This document shows, in pieces, positions 51,013 through 58,925 of a DNA stretch of 58,925 nucleotides. Source of the stretch: Desulfuromonas sp. Lineage in GTDB: Bacteria > Desulfobacterota > Desulfuromonadia > Desulfuromonadales > Geopsychrobacteraceae. The position numbers and the translations under genes are program-made. The number at the start of each line of letters is the position of its first letter. The first letter of the stretch is position 1. The notes under the pieces are model-generated. The model ran no database searches and was not told where the DNA came from. It saw only the letters and a program-made list of their open reading frames with translations. The stretch covers positions 1 through 58,925 of the forward strand of contig PKUC01000018.1 in assembly GCA_002868865.1 (NCBI GenBank), read 5' to 3'.

Positions 51013-51597
51013 TCAACTCTTCCGTTCTACAATCGAATCTATAATACCATACTCGCACGCTACTTCGCTATTCATGAAGAAGTCACGCTCAGTATCAGCC
51101 TCAATCCGGGACAGTTCCTGACCGGTATGCTCAGCAAGAATACCATTCAAGGTCGAACGCATCCGTAAAATCTCCTGAGCATGGATACTAATATCGGTAG
51201 CTTGACCCTGAAAACCGCCCAGCGGTTGATGGATCATGATCCGGGAGTGAGGCAACGCGAATCTCTTTTTCGGCTCACCGGCCGCCAGCAAGACAGCCCC
51301 CATGCTCGCAGCCTGACCCACACAAATGGTCGAAACTGGTGCCTTGAGGTAGCGCATCGTGTCATAAATCGCCATACCGGCGGTGACGACCCCTCCGGGT
51401 GAATTGATGTAGAGATGGATATCGCGATCAGGATCTTCCGATTCCAGAAACAGTAGCTGAGCAATGATGAGGTTGGCCATATGATCCTCAATAGCTCCCC
51501 CCAAGAAAATAATCCGATCCTTCAGCAGCCTGGAATAGATATCATAGGCTCGCTCACCACGACCGGTATCCTCTACGACCATTGGAATCAGACTCAT
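51013..51597 (-). CDS. clpP: ClpP proteolytic subunit
   Basis: 194 aa. Catalytic Ser in [14 protein letters not shown], His in [14 protein letters not shown], and Asp in the C-terminal DTERDFFM segment. It forms the tetradecameric protease chamber. It begins 3 nt after the tig stop. Confidence 0.97.
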   Translation of the reverse strand: MSLIPMVVEDTGRGERAYDIYSRLLKDRIIFLGGAIEDHMANLIIAQLLFLESEDPDRDIHLYINSPGGVVTAGMAIYDTMRYLKAPVSTICVGQAASMGAVLLAAGEPKKRFALPHSRIMIHQPLGGFQGQATDISIHAQEILRMRSTLNGILAEHTGQELSRIEADTERDFFMNSEVACEYGIIDSIVERKS

Positions 51598-51600
51598 AGA

Positions 51601-52917
51601 TCAGGACTCCTTCTCTTCGGCATCGTCCGCCTTCGGCTCAACCTCGGAGACCTCAGCCTTGGCGATCAAAAAAGCCAGAATCTTATCGTGCTGGACCTGA
51701 TACTCAAGCCCCTCGCGCATTTCCGGTTTTTTGAAATAGTCCTGCACAGTATTAAGCGGTGCATTCGACTCCGCAGCGATCTCTTCGATTTTCTTATCGA
51801 TATCACCGTCTGCAACCTCAATTTTTTCCAGCTCGCCGATCGATTCAAGGATCAGCTCACCCTTCACTTGCTGCTCAGCCATAGGGCGGTAGCTCTGGGC
51901 GAAAACCTCATCGTTCATCCCCAGCATCTCCAGAGTCATACCCTGGGCCTGAAGCCGACCGGAAAAGGATTGCTTAAGGTTTTTAAGTTGATTTTCGATC
52001 ATCCCCTCGGGAACATCCATCGGGTTACGCTCAACCAGAGCGTTCATCAACTGCTCCTGGACCTGATTATCGATACGTGCACTCTCCTGTTTGAGAATGT
52101 CCGCACCGACCCGTTCTTTCAGTTCCACCAGCGTTTCTGCATCAAATTCTTTCGCGAAGTCATCGTTCAGCTTCGGCTGAACCTTCTCCTTGATCTCCTT
52201 GATCAGCACTTTAAAAACAACCGGCTTGCCTGCCAGCTCTTTAGCGCCATAGTTTTCAGGAAAGGTCAGTTCGATATCTTTCTCATCTTCACGCTTCAGA
52301 CCGACAACCTGTTCTTCGAAACCGGGGATAAAACTTCCGGAACCGAGCTCAAGCTGATAATCGGTTGCAGCACCGTTTTCAAAGGGAGCCCCTTCGAGAT
52401 ATCCGGTGAAATCGAGAATTACGGTATCCCCTTCGCGGGCTTTTTTACGGCTGGTGACCTCAAGCTGGGCACGCGATTCCGCCATCTCTTCGAGACGTTT
52501 TTCAACACTGGCCGCTTCAAGTTGATACGCTTCACGTTCGAGCGCGATACCGGTATAATCCTTAGCAACAACCTGCGGCTTCACCTCGACCTCAACCTGA
52601 TAGGTAAAGGCCTCTCCGCCTGTCAGAGCTCCGCTGTCAACAACCTGAGGCTGAGACACCGCATCGATTTTCTCATCCATCAGCGCCTTGTACAGAGTTT
52701 CATTGATCAGCGCCCCAGTCACATCATGTTGCATGCGTGGTTCGAAGTGGCGCTCTAACAGAGCCCGAGGAATCTTCCCCTTGCGGAAGCCTTTCAGACT
52801 GGCGGTTTTGGCAATTTTTTTGTAGGCATCTTCGATCATCTCCGAAACCTTGTCCGCAGCAATCTCGATCACCAGCTTTTTTCTGATCTGGCTCAGCTCC
52901 TCAACGGAAACATTCAT
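51601..52917 (-). CDS. tig: Trigger factor
   Basis: 438 aa. N-terminal ribosome-binding domain with KTASLKGFRKGKIPRALLE, a FKBP-type PPIase domain (GDTVILDFTGYLEGAPFENG, GFEEQVVGLKREDEKDIEL), and the helical C-terminal chaperone domain. It binds nascent chains at the ribosome exit. First of the classic order tig-clpP-clpX, with lon and hupB beyond the terminator. Confidence 0.97.
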   Translation of the reverse strand: MNVSVEELSQIRKKLVIEIAADKVSEMIEDAYKKIAKTASLKGFRKGKIPRALLERHFEPRMQHDVTGALINETLYKALMDEKIDAVSQPQVVDSGALTGGEAFTYQVEVEVKPQVVAKDYTGIALEREAYQLEAASVEKRLEEMAESRAQLEVTSRKKAREGDTVILDFTGYLEGAPFENGAATDYQLELGSGSFIPGFEEQVVGLKREDEKDIELTFPENYGAKELAGKPVVFKVLIKEIKEKVQPKLNDDFAKEFDAETLVELKERVGADILKQESARIDNQVQEQLMNALVERNPMDVPEGMIENQLKNLKQSFSGRLQAQGMTLEMLGMNDEVFAQSYRPMAEQQVKGELILESIGELEKIEVADGDIDKKIEEIAAESNAPLNTVQDYFKKPEMREGLEYQVQHDKILAFLIAKAEVSEVEPKADDAEEKES

Positions 52918-52981
52918 GAACTCTTTCCTTCCTGATCTTTAAATAATAGTTCGGGCAACAGTACGCTGCCCGGAGAGAAAA

Positions 52982-53066
52982 TGGTGCGAGAGGGGGGACT
53001 CGAACCCCCACGCCACGGGACACTAGATCCTAAATCTAGCGCGTCTACCAATTCCGCCACTCTCGC
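52982..53066 (-). tRNA. tRNA-Leu (TAG)
   Basis: 85 nt, minus strand, GCGAGAGTGGCGGAA start, long variable arm, CCA encoded. Anticodon loop ATTTAGGAT gives TAG, reading CUA/CUG codons. Confidence 0.93.
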
Positions 53067-53206
53067 AAAACATGCACCGGGCTCCACTTCGTCACAAACT
53101 CAAAATGGACAGCTCCGATAAAACCAACAAAGCCCATCTCTCATACTCTCCAATCCACCTAATGTGACTGGTAACCGAGTGCGAAAGATGAGCGTCGTTT
53201 GAAACT

Positions 53207-53283
53207 TGGGGTGAGTGACGGGGCTTGAACCCGCGACATCTGGAGCCACAATCCAGTGCTCTACCAACTGAGCTACACCCACC
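53207..53283 (-). tRNA. tRNA-His (GTG)
   Basis: 77 nt, minus strand, including the extra G at position -1 that pairs with C73. Anticodon loop GATTGTGGCTC gives GTG; CCA encoded. Confidence 0.93.
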
Positions 53284-53359
53284 AAAAAAGTTTGGCCATG
53301 GTACGGAAACAGACCAGGCTTGTCAACATTAAATAAACAACACATATGACGGAGAAAAA

Positions 53360-53436
<77 letters not shown>

Positions 53437-53553
53437 TCACCTCCGAAATACAGGGTGCAGTATCTATCATGAGACAGCCATATTTGCAAACATAATTCGT
53501 GCTCATTTTCGTGTCCTGCCCAGACGGCAAAAACAGCTGTAATCACAATAAAA

Positions 53554-54330
53554 TCAACGCAGAGTGAAGGACACCGGAACGTGAACCGTCTGCGGCACAG
53601 CAACTCCCGAGGACAGTGCGGGAACAAATTTCCAGAAACGCACGGCCCTGACCGCGGAGCGATCGAGAGGTCGATAGCCGGACGATCTACTGACCGACAG
53701 ATCGTCCACCTCACCATCGGGGCCGACATCGACCCGCAACAAAACCCGGCCCTCCCAACGGTTCCGCCGAGCAATATCCGGATACGGCGGAGGTGGATTG
53801 ATATCATAACGCGGAGTTGCGCTCTGCGTAAGCATCAAGGCAACCTGCTTTGCCTCATCGGCACCCTGCCCTGCTGTCTCACTGCCACCACGGTTCCCGA
53901 CAGCTGAATTCTCCGAAAGCGCCTCCGTCACAGTCTCATCTGCGGAAACCGGTTCCGACAAAGCGCCACCATCTACCAGGGGAGCTGAAACTGGAGGGAT
54001 TGTCGGCGACTGTTCTGCGGACACTGCGGTTTCAGCTGGCTGTTTTACAGTGTCATGAGTGTTCTTTGGCTGATCGTCGTGCACAGCATGAGCATTAACC
54101 GTAGGGCGCGCATCCTTTATTTTTTCAGCCTCCAGATCTCGTGCTGAAATAACTCTCTCGGCTGCGATCTCCATACCTGCCAACAAACCAACCTCAAAAA
54201 AATCTTCCGATGTATGACGGGCCATTCCCCCGGACTGATCAACAGAAAACAGCCATAGCAGCATAACAGCAACTACATGTATAAAAACTGAAAAGAAAAA
54301 TGGGGATATTTTTTTCAAACGACTGTCCAC
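53554..54330 (-). CDS. tonB: TonB energy transducer
   Basis: 258 aa from GTG 54330. Membrane anchor (about residues 8-28), Glu/Ala/Pro/Thr-rich periplasmic linker, and TonB C-terminal domain (about 170-258) with PPPYPDIARRNRWEGRVLL, VSRSSGYRPLDRSAVRAV and a final strand FTLR. It transmits energy to outer-membrane receptors; exbB and exbD are not adjacent. It is divergent from the receptor gene at 54464 across 133 nt without obvious sites. Confidence 0.88.
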   Translation of the reverse strand: MDSRLKKISPFFFSVFIHVVAVMLLWLFSVDQSGGMARHTSEDFFEVGLLAGMEIAAERVISARDLEAEKIKDARPTVNAHAVHDDQPKNTHDTVKQPAETAVSAEQSPTIPPVSAPLVDGGALSEPVSADETVTEALSENSAVGNRGGSETAGQGADEAKQVALMLTQSATPRYDINPPPPYPDIARRNRWEGRVLLRVDVGPDGEVDDLSVSRSSGYRPLDRSAVRAVRFWKFVPALSSGVAVPQTVHVPVSFTLR

Positions 54331-54463
54331 AGCAACCCAAATGCGGCCTTAAAGCTCTTTAGTTCCAGACATTTTCCTTGTTTACAGTACCAAGCTCATG
54401 TAACTTCTGGCTAATCTTATCAGCTAAGGGGGGAGGGAGCCTACAGTCTCAACCAGGAGTATT

Positions 54464-56905
54464 ATGACCATGCCTATTTTCACTCTTCAGGTCATCCGAA
54501 CTACCGTTCTTTTTCTGATACTAGTCGCCTTTTTCCTTCCCGTACAAACGGTTTCCGCAGCCGACATCACGACCGACGAAGTCGTAACACTGCCCGAGGT
54601 CATCGTCTCCGGCGTACAGCCCCCTGCAAAAACCGGAGAAAAGTCCATCGACCGCCCCCTGATCGACAGTCTCCCGCAGCGCAACGGCAATGCAACCGAC
54701 CTACTCACCATTCTGCCCGGACTTCAGTTCTCAGAAGAATTTAACAGCTCTTTTTCCGGTGGAGAGATCGCGCCAGCGGCTATCTCTATCTCAGGCGGCA
54801 GAACCTACGAAAACAATTTCGCCATAGACGGGCTGAGCAACAACAACCTTACCGATCCTATAGCAGACAACCCTGCCCTGACAAACGATATCCCGGCGCA
54901 CCCTCAATCGATCTTCTTAAACAGCGCCCTGATTGAAGAGATAACTGTCTACGACCACAACGTCCCTGCCCGTTTCGGCGGATTCACCGGAGGGATGGTC
55001 GAAACGACCACCAAAGATCCGGCGCTGGTTTTCGGGGGTCGCCTTTTCTACCGTCGTACGAGCGACAGCCTGACCAAATTTCACATTGCCGAAGAAGACA
55101 AGGACGATTTTTATAACTCCGATTCCGATTACAGACAACCTGAGTTCACCAAACAGGAAACCGGTATCGAACTGAACATCCCCATCGGCCTGAAAAGCGG
55201 AATCCTTGCGGCATACTCAACCAATCACTCCAAAATCCCTCTCTTTAATCTGGGAGTCATCCAGAATCAGGAGCGTGAAACGGAGAATTTTTTCCTCAAA
55301 TATCTCTACCAGCCATCTGCGACCCAAAAGCTGACCCTAACGGCCCTCTATGCACCGTACACAGAAACTCTCTTTCTGAAGAACACTGCCAACAGTAGAT
55401 TCACCATAGAAAGCGACAACCTCACCCTGAACGGTCACTATGCGGTAAAAGGCGAGCTGGGCACCCTCGGATTGAACGCGGGGCTGCAAAGCAGTAAAAG
55501 TTCGCGACAGGCTCCGAACCATCTCAAAACGTGGCTTTCGAATATTGACGATGTCCCGACATCAACAGACTGGGGTCTCAACGTTGACAGCGATTCCAGC
55601 AAAGAAGGCGGGCTCGGTGACCTTTATCGCAATCAGCAGATCACCACCCTGTCAACAGACTGGCAAAGCCCCACAATAAAAAGCGGTGCAACACAACAGC
55701 ACTTCAATCTGGGCCTGCAACTGGAGCGGATCGACGCCGAGCTGGAGAGAAAAGAAACAACCTTCACCTATTCAAAAGCGAAAGAGATCTCCGATGGCCC
55801 CCCCTGCATCGACACCGCCACCTGTATCGACGGGGAGCAGTATCTCAGCAAAAGGCTGGCGTATCCGGCCGGCAGCGCCGATGAAAGCTTCACCCAATAT
55901 GCCCTGTATGCCGAGGACAGCATCAGCCACGATCGCCTGACGCTGAAACCGGGAGTTCGGATCTCCCGCGACACCCTGATGAAAAACACCGACACGGCTC
56001 CACGTCTAAACATGAGTTATGTCATTTCAAAAACAGCTGAGACCACTCTGATCGGTGGCTGGAACCGCTACTACGGCCGGAACCTCATGACATACAAACT
56101 CAGAGAAGCGCTCGCCCCCTGGGTTTTCGACTCACGCAGTGCCGCAGATGAGCCATTTTCCGATCTCCCTGCGACACTGGCCCCACCGACAACCCGATTC
56201 TCATCGCTAAAAACGCCCTACTCCAACGAGACTACGTTCGGGATCGTCCAAAAGATCTTCTCTGCAGACCTCGAACTGACCTACATCAAGAGAAAAAACA
56301 GGGACCAACTTGCCAAAGAGCGGGTCACCACCGATGACGGCTACTACTTTACCCTCAATAACAACGGCCAGGGTTCCTACGAAAGTTATCGCCTGGCCTG
56401 GGCAAAGCAGTGGAAAACACAGTACCTCGGCATCAATGCGAGCTACGAAAAGACCCTGGACAGCAACGAAGACTATGATGACAGGTTGGAAGAAGACGAT
56501 CTGACGGAACAGGTCTGGTACAAGGGAGAAAAACTCTATCCCGAAGACCTGCCGCGCGAAGATTTCAATAGGCCCTGGACAATCAATCTGGTTTACACAA
56601 AAAAAGTGAATGACTATCTACAGGTCACAAATGTCACACGCTATCAGAGCCACTATAAAAGCCTCGAAGACTCTGGCGAAGATCATCCCGAACATGACAT
56701 TCCGATCTACGAAGAAGTCTCCAAGCCGAGCAACCTGACGTTTGACTGGAGCGTTTCGCAATCCATTCCGCTGGTCAACGGCCACCTGGTCGTCCTGAAC
56801 CTCGACGTTTTCAACGTATTCAATCGGAAAAACACGGTGGGATCGACCGATGACGCCTACGGACTGGGGCGCCAGATCTGGCTGGGGATGGAATATCTTT
56901 TCTAA
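54464..56905 (+). CDS. TonB-dependent outer-membrane receptor
   Basis: 813 aa, ATG 54464 with AGGAGT just upstream (ATG 54470 also possible). Signal peptide (about 1-32, cleavage near VSAAD), a possible TonB box EVIVSG, a plug domain (about 45-190) with DLLTILPGLQFSE, ISGGRTYENNFAIDGL and VPARFGGFTGGMVE, then a beta-barrel ending in the typical C-terminal aromatic residue (EYLF). The ligand cannot be identified by eye. A TonB gene lies divergently beside it and an LVIVD-repeat protein convergently. Confidence 0.92.
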   Translation: MTMPIFTLQVIRTTVLFLILVAFFLPVQTVSAADITTDEVVTLPEVIVSGVQPPAKTGEKSIDRPLIDSLPQRNGNATDLLTILPGLQFSEEFNSSFSGGEIAPAAISISGGRTYENNFAIDGLSNNNLTDPIADNPALTNDIPAHPQSIFLNSALIEEITVYDHNVPARFGGFTGGMVETTTKDPALVFGGRLFYRRTSDSLTKFHIAEEDKDDFYNSDSDYRQPEFTKQETGIELNIPIGLKSGILAAYSTNHSKIPLFNLGVIQNQERETENFFLKYLYQPSATQKLTLTALYAPYTETLFLKNTANSRFTIESDNLTLNGHYAVKGELGTLGLNAGLQSSKSSRQAPNHLKTWLSNIDDVPTSTDWGLNVDSDSSKEGGLGDLYRNQQITTLSTDWQSPTIKSGATQQHFNLGLQLERIDAELERKETTFTYSKAKEISDGPPCIDTATCIDGEQYLSKRLAYPAGSADESFTQYALYAEDSISHDRLTLKPGVRISRDTLMKNTDTAPRLNMSYVISKTAETTLIGGWNRYYGRNLMTYKLREALAPWVFDSRSAADEPFSDLPATLAPPTTRFSSLKTPYSNETTFGIVQKIFSADLELTYIKRKNRDQLAKERVTTDDGYYFTLNNNGQGSYESYRLAWAKQWKTQYLGINASYEKTLDSNEDYDDRLEEDDLTEQVWYKGEKLYPEDLPREDFNRPWTINLVYTKKVNDYLQVTNVTRYQSHYKSLEDSGEDHPEHDIPIYEEVSKPSNLTFDWSVSQSIPLVNGHLVVLNLDVFNVFNRKNTVGSTDDAYGLGRQIWLGMEYLF

Positions 56906-56911
56906 GAACGG

Positions 56912-58925
56912 TCACCGTGGATCTAAAGAAATCACTCCATCCAAACGCTCCTGCTGCTGACCCTGATAAAAATGCAACGTATAGCGCCGTCCCGTTTCAA
57001 GAGCGGGAAGCTCAATCCTCAGAGACTCTGCATCCGTATACTCAACCCCGAGTTCCTGCGGTTTGTCCGTCACCATCAGTCCGAAATTACGGGTAAACAC
57101 CAACAGCTTTTCATCTAGCGATTCAATTCCACGGACAGACAGTCTCAGCGGCACAACGCCTAGAGCTTCAGGTTTTTGAGGATTTGAAATATCGACAACC
57201 GCAATCCCGACCCGGGGAATCCTGGTGTAAGCACGGTTCCCATCGACATAAATTCCGTTCGGCATTCCCGGAAGAGACAAGGAATTGACAATTTCAGGCT
57301 GATAGGGATTCCGCACATCAACGACTTTGAGACCTCCCTGACCTGTCACCATGTAGAGATAACCAGTGGCAACATCCAACCCCAGAATGGGAGAAAGTCC
57401 ACTCTGCGGCCACGGCATCTCCACCAGATTCACCAGAGGAGTATCTGGCAGATTTAAATCGTAAATCAAAACACCATCGTATCGGGTGGCTACATATAAA
57501 AACCCGTTTTCGACCACACAACTGCGGTCCTTTTCAGGCGATGGCAATGTCTTAACCAGACGCGGCCGGCCAGGTTCCGAAATATCGACCAGATGAATCC
57601 CTTCTTTTTGGGCAGAAACAACCAGAAGTTTTTTGAATATCGCCATATACTTAGAAAAGCCCGGCAACTTCAAACGTGCGGTTTCCACGGGAGCACCATC
57701 CGCCTGCATCGCAAATTCAACAACGCCCTCATTTCCCATTGCCGTAAAAATGCGGGCACCCGTCGCTTCAAACGACAACACTGCAGAATCGGTCTCTGCA
57801 AAGGTCACATTTCGCGGGGAGTACGTCTGCTGGTCGAATTCTCCCGAGAAAAACCCACCAGAAAGGCGCGACAGATAAAATGAGTGGTCTTTTCTAAAAA
57901 AAGCGATCTGTTTTCCCCATTTCGACCAAGCAACCGAGCTGGCACTATTATCAAGACGGCTCAGGTCTACGATCTTGACCCCCTCAGCACCACAGACAAG
58001 AAACGCCCAGTTTCCATCGATGCAAATCGATCGGACCGGGCCATCAGGTTTCACGGAACCCAAAACCTCCAATTCACCATTTTCGGTCATTTTAGCTTTT
58101 ACAAGCCCGGAATTCGCTAATGCCAAATAAACCAGATTTCCATCCAGGATGATATCGAGAAGATCTCCTCCTAGCGGATTGCGGCTTGTTAAAATTGGGG
58201 GCAGGAGCCCCCTCTCCCGATAAACGTTCAACTCTCCATGTTTATCGTTAACAAAAAGAAAAGAATGAACACGCTTAATCAATTTAACCGATGCACTTAT
58301 CGGCATCGAATAAATTTCTTCTGGCATACCCTCTGAATCAAGGCGATATCCTCGAAACTTCCCCCGATATCCAACATAAAGACGGTCTTCTGCAACATCA
58401 AGTGAGTATGCGCTACCAGAGCCAAGGGTCAAAATCGGTTCTAAAATAAAATCAGCCCAAGGAGCTGGCGATATCTCAGTCTTCGCTTGTTGTTCAAAGC
58501 TCTCAGCCGCCATCGATATATCAAACACCATCAGACCATTTTTTCCTGCAGCAACATATGCCAGGTCACCGACGACACGGATCGCATGTGGTTGAGAAAA
58601 TGTCTTTAATTCGATATTGAATTGTGGTTTTGTTGGATTTTTAACAGACTTGATCGAGACACCATCCTGCGTCAGGAGAAAAAGCAGTTTATCGTGGAGA
58701 TAGACGTCATGAACACGGGCACCGATGTAATACCGTGATATGACAGCGGGCAACTCCGGATCAGACATACTGAGAAGTTGCAACCCCTGAGTCGCGTTGG
58801 CAACATAAGCGACACCGTCACCCATGACGATTCTGTAAGCATTTCCTCCAAGAGGAACCGTACCGACAACAGCATGCCTATTGGACAGGTCCTCGGACAG
58901 CAGGACACGCATATCACGATTAAAA
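56912..58925 (-). CDS. LVIVD-repeat beta-propeller protein, 5' end cut by window edge
   Basis: The last 666 or more residues are visible; the frame continues past the ATG at 58912 to the window edge without a stop, so the true start may lie outside. It is built of LVIVD/beta-propeller repeats such as LVDISEPGRPRLVKTL, VVDVRNPYQPEIVNSLSLPG and VVDISNPQKPEALGVV, with a C-terminal part (about 630-666) that differs. Such proteins are usually extracellular or periplasmic. It converges with the TonB receptor, 6 nt between the ends, but is not in its operon. Function unknown. Confidence 0.75.
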   Translation of the reverse strand, partial: FNRDMRVLLSEDLSNRHAVVGTVPLGGNAYRIVMGDGVAYVANATQGLQLLSMSDPELPAVISRYYIGARVHDVYLHDKLLFLLTQDGVSIKSVKNPTKPQFNIELKTFSQPHAIRVVGDLAYVAAGKNGLMVFDISMAAESFEQQAKTEISPAPWADFILEPILTLGSGSAYSLDVAEDRLYVGYRGKFRGYRLDSEGMPEEIYSMPISASVKLIKRVHSFLFVNDKHGELNVYRERGLLPPILTSRNPLGGDLLDIILDGNLVYLALANSGLVKAKMTENGELEVLGSVKPDGPVRSICIDGNWAFLVCGAEGVKIVDLSRLDNSASSVAWSKWGKQIAFFRKDHSFYLSRLSGGFFSGEFDQQTYSPRNVTFAETDSAVLSFEATGARIFTAMGNEGVVEFAMQADGAPVETARLKLPGFSKYMAIFKKLLVVSAQKEGIHLVDISEPGRPRLVKTLPSPEKDRSCVVENGFLYVATRYDGVLIYDLNLPDTPLVNLVEMPWPQSGLSPILGLDVATGYLYMVTGQGGLKVVDVRNPYQPEIVNSLSLPGMPNGIYVDGNRAYTRIPRVGIAVVDISNPQKPEALGVVPLRLSVRGIESLDEKLLVFTRNFGLMVTDKPQELGVEYTDAESLRIELPALETGRRYTLHFYQGQQQERLDGVISLDPR

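Noticed and set aside
51481-52758. Plus-strand open frame (425 codons) antisense to tig and clpP
   Set aside because: Shadow of trigger factor; rich in Leu, Asp and Arg without a domain.
53100-53345. Open frame containing VAQLVEHWIVAPDVAGSSPV
   Set aside because: It reads through the tRNA-His gene and is a known artefact pattern.

Overview
This 58.9 kb window looks like chromosomal DNA of an anaerobic deltaproteobacterium of the Desulfuromonadales type (Desulfuromonas, Pelobacter or Geobacter relatives). That placement is an inference from gene content: a Geobacter-style PilM/N/O plus GspE/F secretion cluster, ThiH, short ResB/CcsA cytochrome c maturation proteins, many receiver, GGDEF, PilZ and PAS proteins, a TonB-dependent receptor, and hgcAB, the mercury methylation genes. 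I see no phage, insertion sequence, CRISPR array or rRNA, and base composition looks even throughout.

Layout. 1-6.2 kb (minus): an envelope-spanning type II secretion/type IV pilus-like machine, gspF-gspE-pilM-pilN-pilO-pilP-like, then a secretin-type lipoprotein cut by the left edge. 6.3-8.5 kb: pta and a stand-alone TonB-like protein. 8.5-13.8 kb (minus): one-carbon operon folD-gcvT-gcvH-gcvPA-gcvPB. 14.1-15.6 kb (minus): small conserved proteins (FmdB, DUF167, DivIVA-like, YggT). 15.8-19.3 kb (plus): aroF-hgcA-hgcB-receiver/GGDEF, spaced like one operon. 19.8-23.6 kb (plus): TPP riboswitch and thiF-thiS-thiG-thiH-thiE. 23.7-34.3 kb: SLC13/TrkA_C transporter, receiver-PilZ protein, DUF3014, YkgJ-like protein, YlqF GTPase, three-PAS histidine kinase, CBS-containing family II pyrophosphatase, DUF3108 protein, CaCA exchanger. 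34.4-38.9 kb: ArsR regulator, tautomerase, and the biotin operon bioW-bioF-bioH-bioC behind a recognisable BirA operator. 38.9-41.8 kb (plus): ccsA-resB and an unusual receiver-GAF protein. 41.8-46.4 kb (minus): RlmI/K-like methyltransferase, gltX, TauE, tRNA-Cys, parvulin. 46.5-53.4 kb (minus): tRNAs, hupB, lon, clpX, clpP, tig, more tRNAs. 53.5-58.9 kb: TonB, a divergent TonB-dependent receptor, and a beta-propeller LVIVD-type protein cut by the right edge.

How it fits together. HgcA (a membrane corrinoid protein) and HgcB (a 2[4Fe-4S] ferredoxin) are known to methylate Hg(II). Here they follow a DAHP synthase gene with only 3 nt between, and precede a c-di-GMP synthase-type regulator by 18 nt. 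The folD/gcv operon 2-3 kb away makes methylene-THF, a possible source of methyl groups (inference). c-di-GMP recurs in the window: the GGDEF protein, the PilZ-type protein, and two MshEN-like motifs in the secretion ATPase. The biotin operon is odd because it encodes two alternative routes to the pimeloyl thioester, BioW and BioC/BioH, under one BirA box.

Starts were moved from the longest open frame where a Shine-Dalgarno sequence, an operator, a promoter or family length pointed to another codon; this is stated gene by gene. All functions come from reading motifs; no database search was run.
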